A stretch of DNA of 64,000 nucleotides from RUG12461 sp045661345 (GCA_045661345.1 JAZRFM010000036.1:129715-193714), one strand, 5' to 3'. Shown: positions 50,593-60,895, numbered from the stretch's first letter. The notes: generated from the letters alone by a model not told the origin. Numbers and translations are program-made.

Positions 50593-52377
50593 TCAAATTC
50601 TGATATTCAATACGTTACACCCCAGGATATACTGGTAATTGACATCCTTTGCCATCCCGGTCACAATCCTTATTCCAATATTGGCAGTCCTGTCGGCCTG
50701 ATTGGCAAGCCGGAACCTGGTCAGCGGGTCAAACGCCCTGCAGTCATCCTTGAAACAAAGAATCACATCCTCCTTCTTGTGGATGACACGAACAAGCGCA
50801 TTATGCGTCTTTTTGTCCGTCCGGAAGCCGTGTTTCACCACATTTCCCGCTATTTCCTCCATGCACAGGCTGGCATGGAGCGATCGTTTTTCGTCAATCC
50901 CCTGTTCCAGGCAAAACTGCTGAACCTCCTCGGAAAGACCGGTCACATCCTCCATCCCCTGAATGGCATAATCCAGCCTTTCGGTTTCCTTCACGCCGAA
51001 CTCCGGCGGGATGACCATGAGCTCCTCCATGTTCCGCGGCATCCCCTTATTCCTGATGATCGCATACACCAAAATCACAAGGTTCGTCACGACACCGTTC
51101 AGCACATTCGCGATATAAACCCCGTTTATACCAAGAACGGGGGTCAAAAGCGCCGAAAACAAAGCAACACAGCCCACACCGTCCAGAACCGCCATGATAT
51201 GTACAAATCCCTGCTTGTTCGAAGCGAGCGCATAGCAGACGAAATGCATGCAGATCACGGAAAACGGCATACATAACGGCAGGATGCGAAAGGCCCAGAC
51301 CGTCATGTCGTAGACGCTGTCCGCGGGAACTCTGAAAAAGATCCGGGTGAAGGGCTCTGCCAGGAGGATCAGCCCCGCAGATATGGCACACATCAGCGGC
51401 AGAAAGCGGAATAAGGCTGTTCTCATTACATCCGTCAATGTCTTTCTGTCTTCTTCACCGACGCCGATGCTGATCATCATCCGTGAAACAGCCTGCATCC
51501 CCGTCGGGATTGCCCAAAAGAGTGACATCAGGGAATTAGAGGCTGCAAAGGCGGAAATACCCGCGCTTCCGACATATGCGGTAATGAGTCCGTTTACGAT
51601 AAATCCGCGCAAAGACCAATATGCGTTGTTGACGGCTCCCGTCGCACCGATTTTTACGATAGCAAGGGTCTCCCCCCATTCCAGGTTCCTTCGCGTCAGC
51701 TTCAGCTCCGACTTCCCGGAGATATAATAAAGCGCCATAGGCACTAAAAACACCCACATGCCGATGGAATTCGACAGCGCCAGACCAAGGGTCCCCATGG
51801 AAAGCACACCCACAAGCAGCGCATTCATTACCAGGTTGCTCCCGATATACAGAAGGCTCATGACGATGATCCTTCTCATCTTGTGTTCCAGAGAAAGAAA
51901 AGAGGCCAGCTGTGTACCCAGCAAAAAGGGAATGATCCCGAGAGCCTGCCCGATCATATAGGGTCCTAGCTCCGCGATCGCTTCCGGATCGGGGGTAATG
52001 ACACGGGTCAGTCCTAGAACCGGAATCAGAATCACGACCCCGGTGGCGATGACCGACACGATCCCGGAAATGACTATGTCCAATGTGAAAACATTTCGCA
52101 TTTTCCCGATCTCATGTTCTCCGATATACTTCCCGCACAGAATGGTGGACCCTGTCATCAACATGGCGCTGACCGCCGAGATCAGCAGGTTGATGGGTGT
52201 ATAATAGCCCACAGCGCTCATGGCCTGATCGCCGATATAATTGCTGGCAAAAAAGCTGGAGACAAGCCCGCTCACCGAGCTGATGGAGGCAAGCAGAATC
52301 TGCGCCGGAAGCAGTATAAACATCACCTTCGCGGTCAGTTTCCTGCGATAACCTGACTCAAGTGCTTCAATTTTCAC
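50593..52377 (-). CDS. MATE transporter fused to a C-terminal HATPase (anti-sigma-type) domain
   Basis: 594 residues, starting with GTG at 52377 (AGGA upstream). Two MatE halves with about 12 helices occupy residues 1-460. The C-terminal ~110 residues are an RsbW/HATPase_c_2-type domain: MEEIAGNVVKHGF contains the canonical N-box Asn, then CFKDDCRAFDP and NIGIRIVTGMA. Thus a drug/Na+ antiporter-type module is tied to an ATP-binding, kinase-like module. It shares its locus with an ABC ATPase carrying a degenerate version of the same domain. Confidence 0.9.
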   Translation of the reverse strand: MKIEALESGYRRKLTAKVMFILLPAQILLASISSVSGLVSSFFASNYIGDQAMSAVGYYTPINLLISAVSAMLMTGSTILCGKYIGEHEIGKMRNVFTLDIVISGIVSVIATGVVILIPVLGLTRVITPDPEAIAELGPYMIGQALGIIPFLLGTQLASFLSLEHKMRRIIVMSLLYIGSNLVMNALLVGVLSMGTLGLALSNSIGMWVFLVPMALYYISGKSELKLTRRNLEWGETLAIVKIGATGAVNNAYWSLRGFIVNGLITAYVGSAGISAFAASNSLMSLFWAIPTGMQAVSRMMISIGVGEEDRKTLTDVMRTALFRFLPLMCAISAGLILLAEPFTRIFFRVPADSVYDMTVWAFRILPLCMPFSVICMHFVCYALASNKQGFVHIMAVLDGVGCVALFSALLTPVLGINGVYIANVLNGVVTNLVILVYAIIRNKGMPRNMEELMVIPPEFGVKETERLDYAIQGMEDVTGLSEEVQQFCLEQGIDEKRSLHASLCMEEIAGNVVKHGFRTDKKTHNALVRVIHKKEDVILCFKDDCRAFDPLTRFRLANQADRTANIGIRIVTGMAKDVNYQYILGCNVLNIRI

Positions 52378-52413
52378 TGCGATGGTTCCTTTCTCCTGAC
52401 AATTCCCATCTCA

Positions 52414-55400
52414 TCAACTCATGGTGCCATTCAGCGCGTTCCGTCTATCCGCAGCGCCGGACTTCATGGAGTCAAGGGACATGTCGATCCTCTCCCGACT
52501 CATGCCGGAAAGAAAGCTTCCGAGACTGTTCTCCGGAGACTCCGTATTCACGCCGCAGAGCCGGGCATACCTTTGCAGGTTGTCTGCGAAGTTTTTGTAA
52601 AACTCCCTTTGCGCTGCGGATCCGATATACTTTTTGAGTTCTTTCAGCTGTGCTTTTACGCTGCTTTTCTGCTCTTCGGTCCTGAGCTTCGGGAGCAGGC
52701 GCTCCCTGTCCTGTTCCGCGAATGTAATCCTCCGACCCAGCATGACCATGTCAACTTCCGCTTTTTGCTGGTCCTCCTGCGTGATCTGCTGATTTTGGAT
52801 GCGGTTTCTGGTGTCCTTCGTGATGCTTTGGCTCTGTTCCTGAAGGTTCTCAATGGTCTCCGTCAACGTAAGATACTCTTCGGATTCCGGCGCCTGATTT
52901 TCCCTGTCCTGTGCCGTCTCGACAAAGCCATCCTTGAAGAGGTCCGGTATGATGGTGGGCAGCAGCGCGCAGACTGCCATCTTTTTCGCATCAAGATACA
53001 GCTCTTCCGAAAAGTTCTTTGCCAGATAATCCTCGGAAGAAAGATCCTGCCCGGAGGAAGCCGAAATGTTCTGATTTTTCCTGAATACTTTCAGAAATTC
53101 TTCCAGGTGGTTCTCCGCCAGCAGATAATTCATCTGCCGCACGGCGTTTCCGGAAAACAGATCCACAAGATCCAGCATTTCTTTGTTCCGGTTTCCGGAT
53201 TCCCGATCCTTCTGCAGCTTTTCCCGGTAAGCCTGTTCCGGAAGGAGATATGCGATATCTCCCATACTGAAGCGGTTGTCCAGTTTCTTCACCTTCTTTT
53301 TGGCCGGCTTTCTCTGTTCCGTTTCCTTTTCCTGAAGGGTGATGGCATTTTCCATGCCGGAGAGTACCATCTGATTGTCCTTCACCTGCTGCGTGAAACC
53401 GGCAGTCCGAAAGGCATCCTTCGTTATCTCCGGCTTTTTCCTCAGCCAGTGTTCGACCTCAAAGGGTCTGTATTTCTGAATGGCGCTGACAGCTGCAACT
53501 GCCGTCCTTTGCCGCGCATAGATCTTTTGGATCTCCGCCGTATTCTCCCGGAACTGCTCATCGGCTTTTGCCATATTCGTCCGGGATTGCTTCGCGAACT
53601 CCTTCGTTTTCTTCTCCTCCGTAAGGTTTTCATACTCTTCTCCGGAAAGTCCGAAGGTACGCGCTCCGTTTTGATCCACACCGTACTTCGCCGCAAAGTT
53701 CATTACCAGTTGATAAACCTGATCCGACAGATTGCCGTAGAAGGTTCCGAACCGCTCATTCACTTTTTTCAGCAGCTCCTTGTGTTTGCCCAGAGCCGCC
53801 TGTACAGCCTCCCTGTCGTTCTGATAAAGCTGCTCATAGGCCTTCAGCTTCTGTACCATAAAATACATGTACCGGAAATTGCCGGGCTTCTTCAGGTATT
53901 CTTCCGTCAGCATGTTTTCCGTGATGTCAAGCTCCATCACATCGGTAGAGACCTGCAGGATAAAGTCGCCCTTGGATTTGGGATCCATATACAGGGTTGT
54001 TTTATTCATATTGTCAGACTGGTTTGTAATATCCACCATGCGCTCCGCCATCCCGGAAGTGTTGCGGTGCACAATACGCAGCAGATGCATGAACTGCTCG
54101 GGATCAATCCCCTTCTGCTCCAGCTCGGGGAATAAGGTGAGCCGCATTTTCAGGTTGACGGAGTTATGCACCGCGGAGTGGGTCTCCTCCATGGAATCCA
54201 TGATCTCCAGTGCCACATTGGTATCCGCTTGGGATTCCTTCACTCCCAGCATTTTGCTCCGTTCATTCATGTATCGTCTGGAATCCTGCCGTACCTTCCA
54301 TTGCAGGTAATCCTCGATCTTTTTGGGATCCTTCTGCATCTCTTTTGCCACATTCCGGGCTTCTTCGGTGAGGCCTCCGGTGAACAGCCCAAACAGGATG
54401 CCGGTCTTATTTTCGGCTTTTTTCAGCGCGTTCTCCCACGACTCTTTGTCCCCGGCAAAAGACAGATCTTTGGAATCCTTGTCCGTATAGAGGAACCTGT
54501 ACAGCTCCTCCGTGGGGCTCTTGGCATCAAAGAGCATCTTTTTACTGTCCGATCCCAGCAGTGTATCAAGATCCCGGAATTTTTTGAGCTGCATGGTCAG
54601 GTTGTGATCCAGAAAATCCTCCGCCAGATCATCGGTAAACTCCTTCGCCTGGTTAATGATTTTCATGCCCTTGTTCGCAAGTGTAAGCTCTTCATTGATC
54701 TGGTCCAATGTATCAGTCTGGTTAGCCCCGGTTTTTCTTGCTTCCTTCTTCGCATTTCTTTTATCCTGCAGGGTCTTAGCTGTCTCCTGGTACTGCTTTG
54801 CCAGTTCGTTTTCCGGCATCAGCTGCAGCTCCATCTGGATCAGATTGTGCCGATGGTAGATCGTCCCGGTTTCATAATTCACGCTGTTGGCGCTGAAGAC
54901 GGAGAACAGGAGATGCTGCAGCTGACCGGACAGCTGAAGCATCACGTCGGCAGCCTGACCGACTTCGTCCCTGTTTTTCCCGGACAGCCCATCCATCATC
55001 TGGTCAAACGCTTTCTGGGAACTGATCATCCTCCCGAAATCCCGGATGGTCAGGATGGTTTTTGCAAAATCATCAAAGTGATTGCGGATGTAATCCCTGG
55101 TAAAAAACTCCGGCGTCAGTTTTTGGCGGAACTCCAGTAGAGTAACACCCATGTTCGCATAGAAGGTACGCGTAACCTCTGCCTTTTCCTCCTCATCCTC
55201 CACATTCTTTAAGGAGTTATCCAGCATCTCCTGCAGAAGATTCCTGTTAAGTCCCCTGCCATAGTGCTTTTGCAGCTCCGCATACTGATCCTCGAAGAAA
55301 AGGGCGTCATCCGCGCGCATCAGGAGTTTTTTACGATCTGTGGCATCCTCCAGCTTCACAAAAGTTTTCAGCGCTTTATTCAGCCTTTTCTCATACTTCA

Positions 55401-57876
55401 CCTGCTTGTACCGCGCATGATAAGCCTGCGCATTGAGAAGTCTGATATCCTCATCTCCTTCAAAAAGGAGTCCGTTTCGGATCATCATGGCATCCATGAG
55501 GGAGATCATCTCCCGGTAGCGCCGGATGTCGGGAGAATCCGGTACGTTCTTTTCCTTCTCCTCCAGTTTCTTTTGCAATTTCTCTTTGTATGTCCGAAAG
55601 ACCCGGGGATCTTGAAAAGTGCCGTTTTGCCCTTCCATATCCGGAACCTGGGGCAAATACCGGTAGGCCTCGGTTTGGACCCCGGTGTAGGTGCCTTCCC
55701 ACTTCTTTCCGTAGTCCTTGAAGAGTTTATACTTCGTTTCGAGATCCAGCAAACGCTCTTCTGTTTCCTCTGCCGTATTGTTGCTCTCTTCGCAGACCTG
55801 CCTCAGATGCGCCTTTGCCTTCTCCAGATCCATTCCGGCAATGGATGCGATCTCCTTCATATGTCTGAAGTTTTCCTCATCCGTCAAATCATGGGCGCCC
55901 TGGTGACGGTGACCATCCTTATCCGTATAGCCATCATAGTTGTATTTTTCCAGATCTTCCGGTTTCAGGGCAAGAATCTGGTAAGTCTCCAGCTTGTGAT
56001 TTTTGTAGTTCTTTTCGAGTTCTGCCAGCTTCTCGGTATGAAGCCTCATCTCCTCACCTCTCGCCCTGCTGACAGCGTCCTTCATGACCGCCCTGAATTG
56101 AAAGACTCCGCCGGATATTTCTGTAAATTCCTTTGCATAGAAGCGGCAGTCCTCCAGGTGCATCAGGAAAGAAAGCTTTTCGGCCTTTAAGACTTTTTGA
56201 ATGATTTCCGCATTTCCTTCCTTCATGGGGGGAATCATCATATCATCCTCCGAAAAACGGATGCCGGTCACATAATTCAGGGTGCACTCATATTGGGCCG
56301 CCTGCACCTCCAGCAGTGACCAGTCATGCTGTAGATGCTGTATTTCCTGCTCCGCATACGCAACAAACGCGCTTTGCCTGCGGTCCATCCCAAGCCTTTT
56401 CCCCTCTGCTTTTGTCTGGGCGACAGCCTTTTCGAGCGCCGTCTTTCTGGCTTTGATGGTGTCTATGGTGATCATGGTTTTGGAAAGCTGTCCAAACAGC
56501 TTTTCCATATCCCTGCCGATGAGGTCGTAGGCACCTGAGCGGTCACGGATCTTATCCTGCATGGCAAGAAGGCGTCTTTCACTTGCTCCGGAAGTGTCAT
56601 ATTGCAGCACAACGGCATAATCGGGAAGCGCTTTCTCATTTTCTCTTCTGTCCTGCGCCTCATTCTTCTGCCTGTTCAGCTCCTGAACCACCTTTTTATT
56701 ATTCAGCCCGATCCTCGTCTGCTCCGCCATATCTGCCTGGCGGAGCTTCGACAGCGTCTCCTTCATGAGGCTTTCATTCCGGGCAGAGCGATCCTCCGTC
56801 GCATTCTCTGTCAGAACCGTTTTTCCGCGCTTTTTTCCGAGATGCTTACACGCCTGATGCTTCTCCAGAAAATCCCGGATCAAAGGCCCCGTGTAATTCA
56901 ATGTGTTGCCCAGCATGATGCGGTCCTCTTCCGGGAGTCTCTCCAGATACCCGGGATTCGTTGCGATCAGCACGCGAAAGGCTTTTGTCATGTCCACAAA
57001 TCTCCAAAGCTTTACCGCATTGTCCGCAAGATACCCGTCCCCCAGCATCTCCGGCGTGATTTTGAAGCTTTGGATCTTCCATCTCAATTCATTAAGAAGG
57101 GCTGTACGAGCCTTGGAGTTTGGTTCACTGGTGGTATACTGCCGGAGCAGTCTTTTGTTGTAGGCGTTCACATCCCTTTTTTCCTCCGCAGTCTCATTTC
57201 CAAGAGCGCCCACGGTTCTTTTCCAGAAAAGCCAGGAGGTTTTCTGCATGCCGAAAAAAGCTGTCAGACCTTTCTCTATCTCCTCCGATCTGGAATAATG
57301 ATCCGGTACCTTGTCTAACTTCTGCCTGCTTACGATCTCCTCATAGCCGTCAATCTTTACATCTAAAGTAAGCTCCCCGGCCTGCAGCGCAGTCTTGTTC
57401 ACCTTGATGATACCCCTGCTGGTATAGGCCTCTTTTTCAGCTTGATACCCGTTGATCTGGGAATTCCGGAGCTCCTCAAATTCCTGCATGGCCTTTTGTT
57501 CCCGGATAGAATTGACCGAGATCTGATTGCCGTATTTTCTTCTGGCCTTTTTCAGCGTACTCTCCTCATAAGCACGGCTCCACCACCAGCTTTTTGCCAC
57601 AGGGATGGTCTGCTTCAGGTCTTTTTTTACGGTGGGCGCTACCTGTGTGACGCCATAAAGACTCGATAGTTTTTCCGTAAATGCCTTGTTGATGGCCTCC
57701 ATCATGCTCCTGGATGTGGCGCGGTATTCTTCCTGGTTCTTTTCATCCTGCGTCCATGCCTGCAGCTGATCCTTTTGCAGCTTCAGGGATCGGTCCACCA
57801 CCATGTAGCGTTCCTCTGTCTGTTTTCCGGTCAGTTCCTCTTTCTGTTTCTGATTATTCGCGTATAATTCATCCAT
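52414..57876 (-). CDS. Giant helical protein of unknown function (1820 aa)
   Basis: A single open frame of 1820 codons; GAGGG 8 nt before ATG. No signal peptide, no membrane helix, few cysteines, very rich in Lys, Glu and Gln with long predicted coiled coils (for example near residues 1-60, 470-530, 720-760 and 1690-1760). I see no enzyme motif. WWWSRAYEESTLKKARRKYG near 95-115 and a basic stretch KKKVKKLDNRFSMGDIAYLL near 1520 stand out. It lies 36 bp upstream of the MATE gene and 40 bp downstream of a GNAT gene on the same strand. Could be a scaffold, surface-independent effector or phage-like structural protein; not decidable here. Confidence 0.75.
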   Translation of the reverse strand: MDELYANNQKQKEELTGKQTEERYMVVDRSLKLQKDQLQAWTQDEKNQEEYRATSRSMMEAINKAFTEKLSSLYGVTQVAPTVKKDLKQTIPVAKSWWWSRAYEESTLKKARRKYGNQISVNSIREQKAMQEFEELRNSQINGYQAEKEAYTSRGIIKVNKTALQAGELTLDVKIDGYEEIVSRQKLDKVPDHYSRSEEIEKGLTAFFGMQKTSWLFWKRTVGALGNETAEEKRDVNAYNKRLLRQYTTSEPNSKARTALLNELRWKIQSFKITPEMLGDGYLADNAVKLWRFVDMTKAFRVLIATNPGYLERLPEEDRIMLGNTLNYTGPLIRDFLEKHQACKHLGKKRGKTVLTENATEDRSARNESLMKETLSKLRQADMAEQTRIGLNNKKVVQELNRQKNEAQDRRENEKALPDYAVVLQYDTSGASERRLLAMQDKIRDRSGAYDLIGRDMEKLFGQLSKTMITIDTIKARKTALEKAVAQTKAEGKRLGMDRRQSAFVAYAEQEIQHLQHDWSLLEVQAAQYECTLNYVTGIRFSEDDMMIPPMKEGNAEIIQKVLKAEKLSFLMHLEDCRFYAKEFTEISGGVFQFRAVMKDAVSRARGEEMRLHTEKLAELEKNYKNHKLETYQILALKPEDLEKYNYDGYTDKDGHRHQGAHDLTDEENFRHMKEIASIAGMDLEKAKAHLRQVCEESNNTAEETEERLLDLETKYKLFKDYGKKWEGTYTGVQTEAYRYLPQVPDMEGQNGTFQDPRVFRTYKEKLQKKLEEKEKNVPDSPDIRRYREMISLMDAMMIRNGLLFEGDEDIRLLNAQAYHARYKQVKYEKRLNKALKTFVKLEDATDRKKLLMRADDALFFEDQYAELQKHYGRGLNRNLLQEMLDNSLKNVEDEEEKAEVTRTFYANMGVTLLEFRQKLTPEFFTRDYIRNHFDDFAKTILTIRDFGRMISSQKAFDQMMDGLSGKNRDEVGQAADVMLQLSGQLQHLLFSVFSANSVNYETGTIYHRHNLIQMELQLMPENELAKQYQETAKTLQDKRNAKKEARKTGANQTDTLDQINEELTLANKGMKIINQAKEFTDDLAEDFLDHNLTMQLKKFRDLDTLLGSDSKKMLFDAKSPTEELYRFLYTDKDSKDLSFAGDKESWENALKKAENKTGILFGLFTGGLTEEARNVAKEMQKDPKKIEDYLQWKVRQDSRRYMNERSKMLGVKESQADTNVALEIMDSMEETHSAVHNSVNLKMRLTLFPELEQKGIDPEQFMHLLRIVHRNTSGMAERMVDITNQSDNMNKTTLYMDPKSKGDFILQVSTDVMELDITENMLTEEYLKKPGNFRYMYFMVQKLKAYEQLYQNDREAVQAALGKHKELLKKVNERFGTFYGNLSDQVYQLVMNFAAKYGVDQNGARTFGLSGEEYENLTEEKKTKEFAKQSRTNMAKADEQFRENTAEIQKIYARQRTAVAAVSAIQKYRPFEVEHWLRKKPEITKDAFRTAGFTQQVKDNQMVLSGMENAITLQEKETEQRKPAKKKVKKLDNRFSMGDIAYLLPEQAYREKLQKDRESGNRNKEMLDLVDLFSGNAVRQMNYLLAENHLEEFLKVFRKNQNISASSGQDLSSEDYLAKNFSEELYLDAKKMAVCALLPTIIPDLFKDGFVETAQDRENQAPESEEYLTLTETIENLQEQSQSITKDTRNRIQNQQITQEDQQKAEVDMVMLGRRITFAEQDRERLLPKLRTEEQKSSVKAQLKELKKYIGSAAQREFYKNFADNLQRYARLCGVNTESPENSLGSFLSGMSRERIDMSLDSMKSGAADRRNALNGTMS

Positions 57877-57916
57877 TTTGCATCCCTCTTTTGCTCACTG
57901 AATCCACAACGACTGC

Positions 57917-58594
57917 CTATCTGATAAATCTTCTTGATACCATTTCCGGATGATGGCAGCACCGTCCGATAAAGCTGCCGATGGAATCACCCGTCACATA
58001 CACATACACTTCCGTGTCCCCGGGATACTGTTGTTTTGCATTTCGAAACACGGTTGAAAGGATCCCGCCCATGCGTTCCCCGGAGGCACTAACCTCCGGT
58101 ATGGTAAGAAGCAGTACTTTTTCGGATATTTTTTCCAGAATCCCCTCGTCGATGTGAACCTCCTCGCTCTCCGCGATTGCCGCATCATCCAGATCCCCCA
58201 GAGAAATCCTGACCACGGGACATAGCGGCGCAACCTCTTCAAACCCGAGATGGGTCAGGAATCCCTCCAGTTCGGCATGTTCTTCTGTGGTGGAAAGATA
58301 ATCCATGCAAAAGGGCAGATGGAACTCTTCCGCCTCCCGGACAAAAGCATCCAGAAGCTGTTCCCCCAGACCCTGTCCACGAAACTCCTTTTTCACAAAC
58401 AGTGAGACGATTCGAAACACGCCGTTGCCGGCCACTCCTGCAATGGCACCTACACCGATGGGCAGCGGCTTTTCCTCCTGATAAACACCAAGCGCCCCGA
58501 CGTCCTCTCCTTTCTCAATGGCGGCTGACACCTCGGGGAGCATCAAAGAGCGGAAGCCCCCGATATTATCCTTTGTAATTGCGGTCATCTTCAT
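57917..58594 (-). CDS. GNAT family N-acetyltransferase
   Basis: 225 residues, larger than a single GNAT. The acetyl-CoA site is FVKKEFRGQGLGEQLLDAFV (about 70-90). The C-terminal ~80 residues add a second alpha/beta part (ILEKISEKVLLLTIPEVSA...), possibly a partial second GNAT-like fold. Substrate unknown. First of the genes leading into the giant protein. Confidence 0.82.
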   Translation of the reverse strand: MKMTAITKDNIGGFRSLMLPEVSAAIEKGEDVGALGVYQEEKPLPIGVGAIAGVAGNGVFRIVSLFVKKEFRGQGLGEQLLDAFVREAEEFHLPFCMDYLSTTEEHAELEGFLTHLGFEEVAPLCPVVRISLGDLDDAAIAESEEVHIDEGILEKISEKVLLLTIPEVSASGERMGGILSTVFRNAKQQYPGDTEVYVYVTGDSIGSFIGRCCHHPEMVSRRFIR

Positions 58595-58719
58595 GTTTTA
58601 TTCTGCCCCTCCATTTCCGACTATCGCAAACATATCGTAAACGCATTCATTCAATTCCCATACTTCCAATATTATATACGAAAAACCGCCGGATGTGGCG
58701 GCGATCTGACCCAAAATTT

Positions 58720-58752
58720 AAGGTCAAAAGCGTTGTTTCTGCTTTTGACCTT
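58720..58752. repeat. Minimal GGTCAAAAG palindrome
   Basis: AAGGTCAAAAGC (58720-58731) and GCTTTTGACCTT (58741-58752) are perfect inverted repeats around a 9-nt loop. Ends match those of the 23.6-kb cloverleaf element. It lies 34 bp past the DUF4097 gene's stop; there is no T-run, so it is not a clear terminator. Confidence 0.65.
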
Positions 58753-58785
58753 AGAATGGCTGTATTTCCTCTGTTCTTTCCTGTT

Positions 58786-59544
58786 TTACCGGGAGACCGA
58801 AACATTTCCGACTGACGATTTTGTCCGGACATCGCCGATGTCGCCGGAAAGGGAGATGTTGCCGAGGCTCGTCCTGCAGTCTCCGGAGTCGATGCTGCTG
58901 TCTTCCGCCTCAATGTTTCCGGCATCCAGCTCCGCATCAATCCGCTCTATCCTGCAATCGCTCATGTCCAGATTCCCTGCATCCGCCTTTGCTTCCAGTA
59001 CATCCATGGCACACCCCTCCAGCAGGATATTGCCGGCATCCACCTCAACGGAAATCTCTATCGCCCGGGTATTCTGAAGATGGACGTTTCCGGCATCTCC
59101 CTGGATATCCAGTTTATCGAAATCCAGATCCATGATCGTCTGATTGCCTGCGTCCGCCTTCAAGAAGGCCAGATCGATGGAGCTTTCCTCCGGAATCGTG
59201 ATCGTCACCTGGTTTTTCCCGTTGATTTGCCAGGGAATCGACACGAAGTTGTCCGGACTTTTCACTTCAAGGGTACCGTTCTCCATCGTGATGACCGGCA
59301 CCATGCTCTCCGGCAGCGCATAAGCCACCGAGAGCTCCTCTCCCTGCTGAACGGTTACATCCGCATAATCAATATCCACCGACAGCTTCTCAGGGTTTCC
59401 GTCCAGAGAAATCTGCTCCTCCACCTTCTTTGCACCGATGGAAAACCCGCCTCCCCCAAGGACATGTATGTACACGCCTGCTATGATCGCGATCACGGTA
59501 GCAATGGAAAGCAGGGTAATGATAATTTTTGCTGGTGTATTCAT
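58786..59544 (-). CDS. DUF4097-type membrane-anchored beta-helix protein
   Basis: 252 residues from ATG 59544 (AGGAGG upstream). One N-terminal membrane helix (IIITLLSIATVIAIIAGVYI), then repetitive beta sequence in which xDAGN recurs five times at ~20-residue spacing. This is the DUF4097 (putative adhesin-like) right-handed beta fold. It is the last gene of a padR-HAAS-DUF4097 operon, an arrangement common in Firmicutes. Confidence 0.88.
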   Translation of the reverse strand: MNTPAKIIITLLSIATVIAIIAGVYIHVLGGGGFSIGAKKVEEQISLDGNPEKLSVDIDYADVTVQQGEELSVAYALPESMVPVITMENGTLEVKSPDNFVSIPWQINGKNQVTITIPEESSIDLAFLKADAGNQTIMDLDFDKLDIQGDAGNVHLQNTRAIEISVEVDAGNILLEGCAMDVLEAKADAGNLDMSDCRIERIDAELDAGNIEAEDSSIDSGDCRTSLGNISLSGDIGDVRTKSSVGNVSVSR

Positions 59545-59557
59545 GGGTACCTCCTTT

Positions 59558-60523
59558 TTATTCTTCATCCGCGCGGCAGTTGATCACTACCACGGTACGT
59601 AACACAGCTGCGATTGGCCAGATAATCCAGGTCAGCGCCCATTGGAAGGTCAGGAAGCTGACAATCAGATAAATGCAGGTCACCACCGGCCAATAGATCG
59701 TCACGATTGTTTCAGCCGCCTTGCTCTTGTAATGTACCGGTGCTTTACCGGGTGCCTTATAAGTGCCGCCGGCGCTGTCGATATCATTGATCTGCAAAAG
59801 CTTTTCAAAGCCGCTGTACACTTTGTTGGCATAGACAATCAGCATCACACCGAACCCGATCAGAAAGAACATCATACCCGGTGCAAAAAGTTGCATTTTC
59901 CCCACAAAGAGATTCGGCACCCAGCAAATGATGCAAAGAATCACGCCAAAGGTCACGCAAAGGGCGCGTACCGATTCAAAACCGCGTTTTCTTTCCTTCA
60001 CGGCCGCAGCTGTCGCCATATCCACCCTGCAGAGCTCCGTGTCAAGGTATCTCCACGCGGCATCCACAAAGCTGCTGTAAACGATAAAGCCGACACCGAT
60101 GGCGATGGAGGCGAACATCAGGCAGACACCCGCCATGGGATTCACGCCTGCCATAATGACTGGCCATGCTACGGAAATGATGCAGCCCATCACTCCGATG
60201 GCCAGAAACAGGGATTTTTTCATTCTATCGGAAAGGAAGGCCATGGCATCCTCCATCCCGATCTGCCTGCGGGGGAGTTCATTTTCTTTTGCATGTGTTT
60301 CCTCCACCTCTTTGGTAAGGCCGAGATCCTCTGCCAGCTCATCAAGATTTCCGAATTCGGAAATGACCGTTCCCACCGCCGTATTTTCGCTCTGTCCCTC
60401 GCTGATCAGCTCATTGTATTTGTCTTCCATCATCTGAAGAAGCTCCGCTTTGGCCTTCCGTACTTCCGCCGTGTTCGGCATCGAGGCAAACATTGTCTCA
60501 AGATAATTTTTGATCGTATCCAT
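59558..60523 (-). CDS. HAAS/DUF1700-type membrane protein
   Basis: 321 residues from ATG 60523 (AGGAG 7 nt upstream; an ATG two codons earlier is too close to it). The N-terminal ~75 residues are the HAAS/permease-prefix type helical domain (IKNYLETMFASMP, GNLDELAEDLGL). It is followed by about six membrane helices and an ending in CRADEE. In this family the protein relays PadR-type signals or works with the partner DUF4097 protein; the exact role is unknown. Confidence 0.85.
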   Translation of the reverse strand: MDTIKNYLETMFASMPNTAEVRKAKAELLQMMEDKYNELISEGQSENTAVGTVISEFGNLDELAEDLGLTKEVEETHAKENELPRRQIGMEDAMAFLSDRMKKSLFLAIGVMGCIISVAWPVIMAGVNPMAGVCLMFASIAIGVGFIVYSSFVDAAWRYLDTELCRVDMATAAAVKERKRGFESVRALCVTFGVILCIICWVPNLFVGKMQLFAPGMMFFLIGFGVMLIVYANKVYSGFEKLLQINDIDSAGGTYKAPGKAPVHYKSKAAETIVTIYWPVVTCIYLIVSFLTFQWALTWIIWPIAAVLRTVVVINCRADEE

Positions 60524-60550
60524 TTTCATTCTCCTACTGGTAATGACTGT

Positions 60551-60895
60551 TTATATGTTCTCTGTGATAAATCTTTCAATCACTTCTCTCGTCACGTCCC
60601 ACTCCTCACATTTCGTACCGTAGTACGCTTTTCCTTCGTCCGTGATGCGGTAATAGGTACGCTTCTTACCGTTTCCTTTCGGATCCTCATCCGCGACAAA
60701 TGATTCGATGTACCTGTTCTTCTCCATCCGTGTGAATGCCGAGTAAAGTGTGGTTTCCTTGATGGCGTATTTCCCGTCCGAGATCTCCTTGATCTGCCGG
60801 GAAATGCCATAACCATACGACGGCTCCTTCATGAGAATACTCAGGATAATGGTATCATTGTATCCGCGGATCACGTCGCTGCTGATTTCTACCAT
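60551..60895 (-). CDS. PadR family transcriptional regulator
   Basis: 114 residues; GGAGGG before ATG 60895. Winged-helix pattern: SILMKEPSYGYGISRQIKEIS, ETTLYSAFTRMEKN, and YYRITDEGKAYY. First gene of the operon with HAAS and DUF4097 proteins. Four tandem 14-bp repeats lie between its promoter and its start, so it probably represses itself. Confidence 0.93.
   Translation of the reverse strand: MVEISSDVIRGYNDTIILSILMKEPSYGYGISRQIKEISDGKYAIKETTLYSAFTRMEKNRYIESFVADEDPKGNGKKRTYYRITDEGKAYYGTKCEEWDVTREVIERFITENI

Noticed and set aside
52573..54135. 520-codon and further long plus-strand frames opposite the giant protein
   Set aside because: Low-complexity Leu/Arg/His-rich translations with no ribosome binding sites; the minus frame is continuous for 5.46 kb.
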